Assembly: GCA_963170155.1 (NCBI GenBank)
Contig: CAUJGP010000013.1
Coordinates: 1-33,870 of the forward strand
Length of the DNA: 33,870 nt
Reading direction: 5' to 3'
Source: Bdellovibrionota bacterium
GTDB lineage: Bacteria; Bdellovibrionota; Bdellovibrionia; Bdellovibrionales; Bdellovibrionaceae
Shown: positions 1 to 7,788 of the stretch, piece after piece
Layout: each line of letters starts with the position of its first letter
Position numbering within the stretch: the first letter of the stretch is position 1
Translations under genes and position numbers: made by a program
The notes under the pieces: generated by a model
Database searches by the model: none
What the model was told of the DNA's origin: nothing
The model's input: only the letters and a program-made list of their open reading frames with translations

Positions 1-111
1 ATCGTATCGTTCCTTGATTATGATCTGGGGTACTTTGATCAGGTAGCAAAAAGGGTCGAACCGGTGGACGATCCATTTAAAATAAAAGTGTTACCTATGT
101 CTCCGGAATAA
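1..111 (+). CDS. 3' end of an IS481-like / integrase-core transposase (partial)
   Basis: Frame 1 is open from the window edge to the TAA at 109-111 and gives 36 residues ending in VLPMSPE. The stretch FLDYDLGYFD followed by a short charged linker and this C-terminus resembles, from memory, the end of IS481-like integrase-core transposases. The catalytic DDE core would lie to the left, outside the window. The stop codon falls at the end of the first of two direct repeats, a layout typical of a transposase gene running up to its own IS end. Whether the full gene is intact cannot be seen. The family call rests on a short tail, so confidence is moderate. Confidence 0.6.
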   Translation: MVSFLDYDLGYFDQVAKRVEPVDDPFKIKVLPMSPE

Positions 112-134
112 ACTGTTACCCATGTCTCCGGAAT
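89..134. repeat. Two 21-bp direct repeats at the IS right end
   Basis: TGTTACC(T/C)ATGTCTCCGGAAT occurs at 89-109 and again at 114-134 with one mismatch and a 25-bp period. The first copy contains the end and stop codon of the transposase gene. Such repeats at IS ends are usually transposase-binding sites, so the IS boundary is probably close to 135. The inferred role rests on position only. Confidence 0.6.
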
Positions 135-440
135 GGACCGACCGCATCAGAGTTTAGGATATTTAAGCCCAGATGAGTTTTTTGAAAGACAAAATCTCCA
201 AAATATTTGTTAAAATAAGTGTTGAAATCATGGGTGCATTACAGATTGAATAGGTAAAATCAGTGACTAGGTGTGAGCATAATGTTGCCAGTTGATTGCC
301 AGTCTGTTGCCAGGATGAGTGGTTATATTTGGTTATTTAGGGTGTTGTTTAAAGCGATCCGAACCTAATAAGTCATTGAATCCATTGTTATTTGATTTTC
401 GTTATTTAGATTTGCTTTGTGACTATATTCCGCAGAAATT
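135..440. other. Gene-free stretch between IS end and tRNA-Cys
   Basis: No convincing reading frame is present on either strand. An open frame at 319-519 merely runs through the tRNA-Cys gene on the opposite strand. The only structure I see is a short tandem of the heptamer TTGCCAG at 285-313. Confidence 0.6.
285..313. repeat. Three TTGCCAG copies with 11-bp period
   Basis: TTGCCAG begins at 285, 296 and 307, so the three copies are exactly 11 bp apart, roughly one helical turn. Such phased heptamers can be protein-binding sites or a remnant of a recombination arm site. No function can be assigned. Confidence 0.6.
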
Positions 441-514
441 TGGAGGTGGTGGAGGGATTCGCACCCCCGTACACGCTTTTGCAGAGCGCTGCCTAACTCC
501 TCGGCCACACCACC
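441..514 (-). tRNA. tRNA-Cys (GCA)
   Basis: The minus strand folds as a full cloverleaf. The acceptor stem GGTGGTG pairs with CACCACC, followed by discriminator T and an encoded CCA. The anticodon stem GCGCT/AGCGT encloses the loop CTGCAAA, giving anticodon GCA. The T arm is GGGGG-TGCGAAT-CCCTC. The length is 74 nt. Confidence 0.93.
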
Positions 515-609
515 CTTGATCTATCAATTAAAAAACAGAAGTTGATACTTATGTTACTTGTTACCTTTGCGGCAACGAAGATTGACTCTAGCCATAAAGA
601 GATGGTGAG

Positions 610-2076
610 TCAATCCCATCGTTGTAACTCCACAAAGGGCGTTACAGTGTATTGAATTGCCTTTTCTATATCATCGATGTTGGGCTTACTTTTGCCTTTC
701 AGATTAGCAATTGTTTGACTCACTCGTAAGGTAGAAAGAAGTCGGCGGTGAGATCCTTGCAGTTGTTCGAGAAGTTTGCGCTCAAGAAGTGGCCAACTTG
801 AAATATTAAAAGAGGCCTCAGCAAGCACAGCATTATCAGTCTGATTCACAGAAAATAGATTTCGTAAGTGATGGAGCTTAGTTTTTAATTGGTTGAAAGA
901 GAGGGTACGCTCTCCCTTCCAGCGATGAGAAAAAGCAAGCAATTGAAAGCGATCAACTAAAGGTCCTGTGAGTTTTTGGGAGTAGCTTCGACATTTCGTT
1001 AGCGAAAAACGACAGCGCGTAGGTCGCTTAGGAATGTAGTCGCCACAGGGACAGAGATTGGTGGTCGCAAGAAGTTGAAAACGGCAATCATAGTTTTCAA
1101 AGCCAGAGACTCTAACTAAACGAAGTTTAGCAGTTTCCAGAGGCTCCCTTAGGGATTCAATAACAGGTTGCTTGAACTCCAAGAGTTCATCTAGAATCAG
1201 TGTCCCATGATGGGCACGAGCCAGCTCTCCTAAAAGAATAGGATTTCCACCTCCGATTAAACCTTGAACAGTAATGGAATGATGCGGGCGAATCAACGGT
1301 CGCCAAAAATAAGAGGAGGGGATGTTTTTATGAGTATGGAATTGTCGGCGCCAGAGTTCTTTTTGAACATTTAAACTCGGATCACTACTCAATCCATGGA
1401 TAACTTCACACATGAGGGATTTTCCGCTGCCAGCAGGTCCGGCCATCAGTACTGGGTGTCGTCCCCAAGCCGCAATGAGGGCTAGCTCTGCTTGTTCAGA
1501 GGTAATAAAAATTGAATCCATCGCTGGAGGTGTCAGTGGAGGAGGAGTTGTAAAAAGCTCCCACCGAGGATTCAACAAACATTGAAGGTGAGAGATCAAT
1601 CCGAGTGGTTTATTTAACCAAGGCCTTTGAATATGAGGTTCTTTTTCTCCTGTGATGACTGAGATCGAAGGCATTTCGTTATCATCGACGTAAACCAGGT
1701 CTTCGGGTTGATGAACACTTCCATCCAAATTGAGTTCACCGTAGAGAATCCAATTTTGAACATCGGGAGGAGGCAGAAGTTGTTGCGTTTCCCATAGAAT
1801 TCCAGCGGCAACAGCCAACTCTAAGCCACGGCTGGATTTTTTGAGATGATTGGGTTTAAGATTCACAATGATTTGTTCCACTTCTGGCCAGCGGAATCCA
1901 CTTTGTTTAATCGCCGTTTTGATTCTAAGGGCACTTTCTTTGATGGTTTGATCTGGAAGTCCCACAAACTTAAGATCTGGGAGCCCTCGTGTCAGTAAAA
2001 CTTCTACTTCGATAGGAATAAGAGACCAGCCGTGAGAAACTAAGGATTGTATTTTCATAGAAAACACAGATAGCAA
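610..2076 (-). CDS. comM: ComM/YifB-family AAA+ helicase (Mg-chelatase-like)
   Basis: The family forms a hexameric cytoplasmic helicase that promotes branch migration of single-stranded DNA during homologous recombination, best known from natural transformation. The N-terminal subdomain-like region (about residues 7-100) has the YifB signatures GLPDLKFVGLPD and VNLKPNHLKK. The AAA+ module has Walker A GPAGSGKS (213-220), the RPLIRPHHSIT motif, Walker B TLILDEL (292-298) and ATTNLCPCG. The C-terminus is the usual Mg-chelatase lid. At 488 aa it is near normal length (about 500). The frame opens with TTG at 2076, which has AAGG 8 nt upstream. An in-frame ATG at 2058 (MKIQ) aligns better with family N-termini but lacks a ribosome site, so the true start is uncertain. 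It is about 105 bp downstream of the xerC-like gene and may share its transcript. Confidence 0.9.
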   Translation of the reverse strand: MLSVFSMKIQSLVSHGWSLIPIEVEVLLTRGLPDLKFVGLPDQTIKESALRIKTAIKQSGFRWPEVEQIIVNLKPNHLKKSSRGLELAVAAGILWETQQLLPPPDVQNWILYGELNLDGSVHQPEDLVYVDDNEMPSISVITGEKEPHIQRPWLNKPLGLISHLQCLLNPRWELFTTPPPLTPPAMDSIFITSEQAELALIAAWGRHPVLMAGPAGSGKSLMCEVIHGLSSDPSLNVQKELWRRQFHTHKNIPSSYFWRPLIRPHHSITVQGLIGGGNPILLGELARAHHGTLILDELLEFKQPVIESLREPLETAKLRLVRVSGFENYDCRFQLLATTNLCPCGDYIPKRPTRCRFSLTKCRSYSQKLTGPLVDRFQLLAFSHRWKGERTLSFNQLKTKLHHLRNLFSVNQTDNAVLAEASFNISSWPLLERKLLEQLQGSHRRLLSTLRVSQTIANLKGKSKPNIDDIEKAIQYTVTPFVELQRWD

Positions 2077-2181
2077 AAAGCAAACCTTATTGAATACAAA
2101 GTGGAGTGAGGTTTGAGGTCCGCCCTAGAGACTTTTTCGGATTTTATTTTTTAATATTAAGAACCTGAATTTCAGGAGGAT

Positions 2182-3147
2182 TTAATCTTGCTCTTTTTCA
2201 TTAAGCAGAGGAGATGTCGGTCGAAGGGGAGGCGACGAAGTTGTCAATGAGGGTTCTTTAATATTGGTGTTAGCATTCACATTGATGCTCTGTTGAGAGA
2301 GAGGGTGATAAGTGTCTATGGCTTCACGTAAATGTTGATTGCTGACGGATGTATAAATTTGAGTTGTTTGAATACTGGTATGGCCAAGAAGAATTTGAAT
2401 GCTTCGTAGATCAGCACCAGAATCTAAAAGGGCTGTGGCGCACCCATGCCGCAGCTGGTGAGGAGAAATTGTCTCTTCAAAACCTGCTTTTTTCGACCAA
2501 GCAGAAAGCCAGCGCCAAATATCAATACGACTAGGACGATGCCCACGATCATTGACCAACAAGGTGTCGCTTTTTTCACGAACTAAGATAGGCCGAACTG
2601 TTTCCAAATATTGGTTAACCGCTTGGACTAGAACTTCCGTTAATGGCACCAATCTTTGTTTTCCAGCTTTTCCTGTCAATTTAATCCAGCGTTCAATGGC
2701 ATTATAATCAGCTGTATTCAGAGTGATAAGCTCCGAAACTCGACAGCCAGAGCCAAAAAGTAAAGAAAGAGTGAGTTGATTGCGCAAGGTTTGAGAAGCT
2801 TCATCCGTGATAGCTGCTTTTTGCAACTCATAAAATTGGTCTGTGGTGAGGACTTTAGGTAAAGTTTTATTGGTTTTAGGTTGTCGCAATTCTCGAAGCT
2901 CAGGACATTTTTCACCTTGAGATTCGCAGAATTTTAAGTAGGTACGGATGCTGCTAATAACACGAGCCTGGGAACGAGGAGAAAGGTTTTTCTTTTTGAA
3001 AAACTCATAAATATAAGAGGTTGGACGTTTTTCGGCTACGAAATCAGAATAAAGTTCAAGATCTCTTCGATAAGCCATAACAGTATTGAGACTGCGTCCT
3101 CGCACAGTTTGTAAATCCTCAAAAAAATCGGCCCAACGATCTAACAT
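2182..3147 (-). CDS. xerC: Tyrosine recombinase of the XerC/XerD type
   Basis: A site-specific recombinase, probably one half of the XerCD pair that resolves chromosome dimers at dif. The N-terminal SAM-like core-binding domain (about 1-85) and C-terminal catalytic domain are complete. Catalytic residues are visible: R136 in GCRVSEL, K160 in the beta-hairpin TGKAGK, H230 and R233 in HQLRHG, H256 in LLGHTS, and the nucleophile Y265 in TQIYTSVS. A tail of roughly 45 low-complexity residues rich in Ser, Pro and Asn follows the usual end. At 321 aa it is slightly long because of this tail. Its position beside comM and away from any mobile element argues for the housekeeping recombinase rather than a phage integrase. 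XerC versus XerD cannot be separated from sequence alone here. Confidence 0.85.
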   Translation of the reverse strand: MLDRWADFFEDLQTVRGRSLNTVMAYRRDLELYSDFVAEKRPTSYIYEFFKKKNLSPRSQARVISSIRTYLKFCESQGEKCPELRELRQPKTNKTLPKVLTTDQFYELQKAAITDEASQTLRNQLTLSLLFGSGCRVSELITLNTADYNAIERWIKLTGKAGKQRLVPLTEVLVQAVNQYLETVRPILVREKSDTLLVNDRGHRPSRIDIWRWLSAWSKKAGFEETISPHQLRHGCATALLDSGADLRSIQILLGHTSIQTTQIYTSVSNQHLREAIDTYHPLSQQSINVNANTNIKEPSLTTSSPPLRPTSPLLNEKEQD

Positions 3148-3405
3148 GGTTTAATCATGATTGGGCACAATTTAAAAATCAATCCTTAAAATAGGAATTT
3201 GACATTGATCTAACAATTAAAAGCGAGCGATGAATTATCTTGTAAAGATTGATTAGTGATTGCTTTCCAAAAAACCTGTCGTTAGAATTTACCACTTATT
3301 ATTTTTGATATTTAAGATTTTATGTACAAGAGATCAATAAGCGTCGGTATTTGATTGAAAAAATTAAAAAGGCGCTATTATTGTGGTAAGAAAAGGTTGT
3401 CTATC

Positions 3406-3816
3406 ATGAAGGCTATTAAGTGGGTATTTAGTTTTATAATTTTAATTGGATTGTTGTTTGGAATGATCCGATATTATCCCTTTATTTTTGCAAGAACAGT
3501 CATTGGTGTCGTCGTTGATGTGCAAAAAATTGAAATGGAAGAAACGATATTAAGTCGTCCTACTCGAACAACCCCTAATAAAGGGGATTTACCTTACATG
3601 CATTCCTTTGCGATTGCTATTAAAGACAAATCCAATGAAATTATAACCTCTTCGTCAGAGGATCGTCAGTGGGCGGTAGTTAAGGCTGGTCATTGTGTTG
3701 AAGCAAAATACTTTCCTTATCCGCCTTGGAATTTTGATAAGTCTGGGACTTATTTTGGCGCTCGATTATTAAAACTTTCTGAATGTGATCCTAACAGTAC
3801 AACAGTAACTCAATAA
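3406..3816 (+). CDS. Small membrane-anchored protein, unknown function
   Basis: Not recognised. I start it at the ATG at 3406, which has AAAGG 9 nt upstream. An in-frame TTG at 3355 would add 17 basic residues without a better ribosome site. The 136-aa product has one hydrophobic segment near residues 5-22, then a soluble domain of about 110 aa with two cysteines (in AGHCVEAKYFP and LSECDP). The topology suggests an inner-membrane anchor with a periplasmic domain. It is divergent from the xerC-like gene across a 258-bp AT-rich gap and followed by a short spacer before the lysine-rich gene on the same strand. Confidence 0.6.
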   Translation: MKAIKWVFSFIILIGLLFGMIRYYPFIFARTVIGVVVDVQKIEMEETILSRPTRTTPNKGDLPYMHSFAIAIKDKSNEIITSSSEDRQWAVVKAGHCVEAKYFPYPPWNFDKSGTYFGARLLKLSECDPNSTTVTQ

Positions 3817-3981
3817 AATTTTTTCGCCGAATTCAAAGTCTTTTACAGGTCAATTCTAAATAATAAAGCGACAAGGGATAAAGTCTTCGTATCAGTTTTC
3901 ATCGCTTTCTTTTTTAGCCGCAACAAGTTACTCAAGAGGTCTATTGACAGAGGGGGTAAAATACAACAAGCATCAAAATCT

Positions 3982-5043
3982 ATGGGAAAAACCACATTAA
4001 AATCATCGAAGTCAGAAGTGAAGTCTAAAAAAAATGCCAAGCCAGGGAAAACCTTGTCTACTCATTCAGCAAAAAAAAATGCTAAGGTTGTGCTTAAAAA
4101 ATCTACTCATTCGAAAAATGATAAGAAGTCTGAAGGAAAGGCGATATCCTCAAAAGGTTCAATCGCAAAGAAGCCCCTAACAAAGGGAGATAAAAAGGGG
4201 AAAGAATCCTCTTCCAAAGCCTCAACGAAATCTCAGAGCCCAATTAAATCTGCCGAAAAAAAGGGCTCTGCTAGCTCTAAAGATTCTATAAAGTCACTTG
4301 GTGTTCATAAGGTTGCTGAGAAAAAAGGAGCTGAGTCTAAAAAAGCAGCAGAAGCTCATAAAGAGAGTGATAAACCACATCTCAATAAAAAAAATACTTC
4401 TGAAAAAGAGACTACAGAAAAATGGGGAGCTAAGTCTTCAACTCCAGCCAAGAAAAAGAGTGGTGAAAAAAAGGAAGAATTTGCTGTTGAAGATGATTTG
4501 GTAGGTGAAAGCGATGATTTTATTAGTGATGAATTATCGGAATATCAATCAGAGTTAGAAAATGCAGAGGACGATGAGGATGAAAAAGAGGTTGTTGTTG
4601 AGGAGTCTTCTTCTACACTGATTGTTGCTGTTACACCATCTTCATTGGCTCATAACAAAGATAAAAGCGATGATATTGTATTAACAGATGCTGAAGGTCG
4701 GCGTTATTGTCGCGTAAAGGATTGTGATCAAGTTGAAACTGTAGATGCTTATTGTCGTTATCATTATTTATTACTATGGAAACGAATTCAAATTCGCAAA
4801 AAAATTCTCTCTGATGGCAAGCTTGAGCGCTATGTGGAGGAGTTGACTTCAAGATATCCAGACAAGTTTCTCGAAGTCATTCGACGCGATTTACGAACTG
4901 AAAAAGACTTTTTATCCGCAATTCAAGAAATGGAAATTGATGAGTCGAGTTCAGATAATGATTTTGAAGATGAGTCTTCAAATTTTATTGATGAGGTTCG
5001 GGGAGCTTCAGCTGACGGCTTAGTTGAAGACGATGAATATTAA
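3982..5043 (+). CDS. Lysine-rich histone-H1-like protein with a C-terminal Cys/His motif
   Basis: The first half (about residues 1-150) is low-complexity Lys/Ser/Ala, like histone H1 or AlgP-type DNA-binding tails. A strongly acidic segment rich in Glu, Asp and Ser follows (about 155-210). A compact domain then begins with C-x4-C-x9-C-x2-H (CRVKDC...CRYH, from about residue 242), a plausible zinc-binding knuckle, continued by an amphipathic helical region. A second acidic tail ends the protein. The mix of basic tail, acidic block and metal motif suggests a nucleoid or RNA-associated factor, but the function is unknown. The start lacks a clear Shine-Dalgarno. The basic half is poorly constrained, so homology searches should use the C-terminal domain only. 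Confidence 0.7.
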   Translation: MGKTTLKSSKSEVKSKKNAKPGKTLSTHSAKKNAKVVLKKSTHSKNDKKSEGKAISSKGSIAKKPLTKGDKKGKESSSKASTKSQSPIKSAEKKGSASSKDSIKSLGVHKVAEKKGAESKKAAEAHKESDKPHLNKKNTSEKETTEKWGAKSSTPAKKKSGEKKEEFAVEDDLVGESDDFISDELSEYQSELENAEDDEDEKEVVVEESSSTLIVAVTPSSLAHNKDKSDDIVLTDAEGRRYCRVKDCDQVETVDAYCRYHYLLLWKRIQIRKKILSDGKLERYVEELTSRYPDKFLEVIRRDLRTEKDFLSAIQEMEIDESSSDNDFEDESSNFIDEVRGASADGLVEDDEY

Positions 5044-5066
5044 AAAATAATAAGACCCTTTTGATG

Positions 5067-5097
5067 AGCTATTAATGAGGTGGATTTATTAATAGCT
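5067..5097. terminator. Possible bidirectional terminator between convergent genes
   Basis: AGCTATTAAT (5067-5076) and ATTAATAGCT (5088-5097) form a perfect 10-bp inverted repeat with an 11-nt loop, lying between two convergent genes. It overlaps the stop codon of the leftward gene. The stem is AT-rich and the flanking T tract is weak, so this is a modest call. Confidence 0.35.
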
Positions 5098-6952
5098 AAA
5101 ATTGATAACCCAACCCAAGATTTAATTCATAGAGACGAGTGGTTTGAGTTTGTTTTTCTGCTTCAGCATGAAGATTTTCCCAGAGGACCTTCCAAGACCA
5201 AAAATAGTTTTCTTTAAAATTGTAACGGCTTTGCCACGAACTCTTTAAGAAAGAATTTGAATTCTTACAGGTTTCCGTACTCAAACAAAGAGCGTAATAA
5301 GTGATCTGGAAATCATGATTATCTCCGAGGAGTGATGTCCAAAAAGAATTCTTAAAATGATGGGGACCATCATGAGTCCATTTAAATCCAATCCATTGGG
5401 ACGTTTCTGAATTTGCTGAAAAGGGTGAGGTTTGTGTCCGAGATAAAGCACTCAATCTGAGACCAGAACTGGGATGTGAGTGATGAAAGTTCGAGTTGAA
5501 TCGATAAGAAAGATCCATTGTCATATCGGTGGTTTGTAAATCTGGCTTTTGAAAGGCTCTCTGACGACCGTCTAAATGTAAGCCCCAGCGTAAATACATC
5601 CAAGGGTTATAGGAACCTAAAAAACTATCAAAATATTTACTAAGGTGGAGTTGAGCGGATGTGCTGCTGTAGGATTCCGAAAGTTGGGATGCCATTTCAT
5701 TTGAAGATGTTGCTTGAATGTTTCCTGGGCCCCCTTCTAAGTGCACTTCCCAAGAGGGTGCTCTTTCTACTTCATAGGCGCCGACAAATTTTACTTTTTT
5801 AAATTCAATATTAACCAAATGTGGCTTTATAGGACCTGTTTTTAAGTTATTAAGATTCCAAAAAATGTGAGAGGAGGTTTTTTTGACTGTATCGCCCTTG
5901 GTGGCCGGTCTTAACCTTAAGGTGGGTTGAGCTTTAAACTTCAGTGTTACTTTTGATGAATAGGTTTTGGAAATTCCGCTGTCTAAGATAGGGCGATCCT
6001 TATCTTTAGGAAGTAGGGCTTTATCGATTTTGAGTTCTTGTTTAAGAGGAATTTGTCCATAAGATTCGATGTAAACAAAGGGATTATTGACAGAAACGGT
6101 GGTGATCCAGGTGTTGTTTTCTTTTGTTTCTGCGTTTTTTTCTCTGAGTTTTAGTTGGACCTCATCTTTTTCTTCATTGTAGATTAAGTCTAAAAACTCA
6201 AGTTCAATAGGAACAGCTCTAATTTCTGTAAATAAGCCGCTGGTTAAGTTAATGGCGATAGCGACAGACTGAACTTGTTTATCGAATTGAATGATACCGT
6301 GTTCGTTGACCTCAACACCGTTCACAATCACCGTATTTTCTGTTTTAGAAGGTTCTGGATTTTTTAAAGCCCATTGATCGTTCTCTTTTTCGAGGGAGTA
6401 AATAGGCGTGCAAATTTGGATTCTATTGGTTTGAGTTTCATTAAAGATACAAAAAGTAAAGACAGAGTTAGTTTCTAAACGATTTTGAAAACTTTTAACG
6501 GAATCAATCACATATTGACCCGTATTGTTTTTTTTAATGTCAGAAGGTGTGTCATTATGAGTAGAGCCAGGCGCAAGTTCTGTTATTTTTTTGATGGTAT
6601 GGCTCCAGAGCGCTCTTCCTAAAGGGTCTTTGATGATGAGAGTGCCTCCAACCATCAATTGGAGTGGGCCGTTGACCACAAGTTTTTCTTTTTCATCAAT
6701 CAAAAGCTTAAAATTCTCCGTTGAGATAACAAGGTTTCCTATCCTTAGAGAGTCTTTATTTAAAACGCTGTATTCTAACTTCTGATTGAGCAATTTAACT
6801 TGAGCTTCTGTGGTTAAAAAATAAAGATCTGAAAACGCAGGTTCTGTACCAAAAGCTGTTGTTCCTCCATAGAGGACGAGCAACAAGACTAAGAAAACGA
6901 AGGTTTTTTTAAGAGGAACTGGAATGAAAAAAAAAGTAAATGGTTTCATCAT
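5096..6952 (-). CDS. Probable outer-membrane beta-barrel protein with signal peptide
   Basis: Not recognised at family level. The start is taken at tandem ATGs (6952/6949), because the signal peptide then begins directly with a basic n-region and the hydrophobic core TFVFLVLLLVLYGG. The central 350 residues are rich in short beta strands, with several VNG/VEV segments. The last 200 residues alternate aromatic and polar residues (SYRFNSNFHHSHPSSGLRLS, YNFKENYFWSWKVLW) and end in GLGYQF. A terminal aromatic residue is the usual recognition signal for the BAM complex. I infer an outer-membrane barrel with a large N-terminal periplasmic domain. The two-TM gene at 6992-7627 lies just upstream, so they may be cotranscribed. 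Confidence 0.7.
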   Translation of the reverse strand: MMKPFTFFFIPVPLKKTFVFLVLLLVLYGGTTAFGTEPAFSDLYFLTTEAQVKLLNQKLEYSVLNKDSLRIGNLVISTENFKLLIDEKEKLVVNGPLQLMVGGTLIIKDPLGRALWSHTIKKITELAPGSTHNDTPSDIKKNNTGQYVIDSVKSFQNRLETNSVFTFCIFNETQTNRIQICTPIYSLEKENDQWALKNPEPSKTENTVIVNGVEVNEHGIIQFDKQVQSVAIAINLTSGLFTEIRAVPIELEFLDLIYNEEKDEVQLKLREKNAETKENNTWITTVSVNNPFVYIESYGQIPLKQELKIDKALLPKDKDRPILDSGISKTYSSKVTLKFKAQPTLRLRPATKGDTVKKTSSHIFWNLNNLKTGPIKPHLVNIEFKKVKFVGAYEVERAPSWEVHLEGGPGNIQATSSNEMASQLSESYSSTSAQLHLSKYFDSFLGSYNPWMYLRWGLHLDGRQRAFQKPDLQTTDMTMDLSYRFNSNFHHSHPSSGLRLSALSRTQTSPFSANSETSQWIGFKWTHDGPHHFKNSFWTSLLGDNHDFQITYYALCLSTETCKNSNSFLKSSWQSRYNFKENYFWSWKVLWENLHAEAEKQTQTTRLYELNLGLGYQF

Positions 6953-6991
6953 TTTTATTTTTAATGATACTGAGAAAAAATTCAAGAGGTA

Positions 6992-7627
6992 TTAAGAAGC
7001 CCTATTCCAATAGATTGATGAATGAGCGGCATGAGTATTTTCGGTAATAATCTCTTCGTGCCCTAGTCGAGATTTTTTCTGCTGGAGAAGCATTTTCCAG
7101 AGGGTAAAGTTTTCTCTTTGAGAAGGGTCAATTTTCATTTTTTCTAAGAGTTGGATTTCAGCTTTTGTCATAGCCTGAAGGGACTTATAAAAATAGCCAT
7201 ATTGTTCCACTAGATCTTTAAAATCATCTTTTTCCCTCACTCGCAGAGAAGGAGTAAACCATTCCCCTCGAATTAAATGTTTGAGATGGCGATCAAAGGA
7301 GTGGACTTGGCCTTGAAAGTTAGAAACAAACTTGCTGGAAAACCACCAATGGCTTAGGGCAAAGGTGAGAACAAGAAAGAAGGCTGCGATATTAAATAAA
7401 AATTGTTCCCTTTCAAGGTGAGTTAATAGAGTCGGACTTGATGCTACAGCCATTTTTTGAAAAAAGAGGAAGTTTTCATTGGCCAAATAAATAAAAGGAC
7501 CCAATAAGAGGCTGGTCATAGTCAGAGTAGAAGCGAGGAACGTGTAAACAGATCTGCGATTTTTTTCCCATTTAGGAAAACGTCGCCTAAAATAATGAGT
7601 ATGAGAGGGTTTTCGTCGATAAAACAT
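6992..7627 (-). CDS. Two-TM membrane protein with HAMP-like segment
   Basis: Not recognised as a named family. A basic N-terminus is followed by a first membrane segment (about residues 29-48, TLTMTSLLLGPFIYLA) and a second (about 74-95, FNIAAFFLVLTFALSHWWF). The loop between them, about 25 residues, would be periplasmic. After TM2 there is a charged helical region (about 100-190) that resembles a HAMP linker continued into a coiled coil, but no output domain such as MCP, kinase or GGDEF follows. At 211 aa it could be a stand-alone regulator or scaffold. No clear Shine-Dalgarno precedes the ATG. Confidence 0.55.
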   Translation of the reverse strand: MFYRRKPSHTHYFRRRFPKWEKNRRSVYTFLASTLTMTSLLLGPFIYLANENFLFFQKMAVASSPTLLTHLEREQFLFNIAAFFLVLTFALSHWWFSSKFVSNFQGQVHSFDRHLKHLIRGEWFTPSLRVREKDDFKDLVEQYGYFYKSLQAMTKAEIQLLEKMKIDPSQRENFTLWKMLLQQKKSRLGHEEIITENTHAAHSSIYWNRAS

Positions 7628-7788
7628 TTAATGATAGGCTACTTTTTTTTATTCTATCCGAAAACATGAGAATGGACTTTTTTTAAAAGTCTCTTCTTAA
7701 GCCTCGCTTGAGCGAAAAAAATCAATTTTTCTCAGCCTGCCTTTTGAAGGCAAAGGATGCATTCTAGGCTCAAGAGTTGTTGTTATGA

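Noticed and set aside
319-519. A 66-codon open frame on the plus strand
   Set aside because: It runs through the tRNA-Cys gene on the other strand and has no ribosome site or recognisable protein features.
7700-7760. Short inverted repeats (TCGCT-TG-AGCGA and TGCCTT-TTG-AAGGCA) as a terminator of the dihydroorotase gene
   Set aside because: On the relevant strand the first is preceded, not followed, by the T run, and the second has no T tract directly after it.
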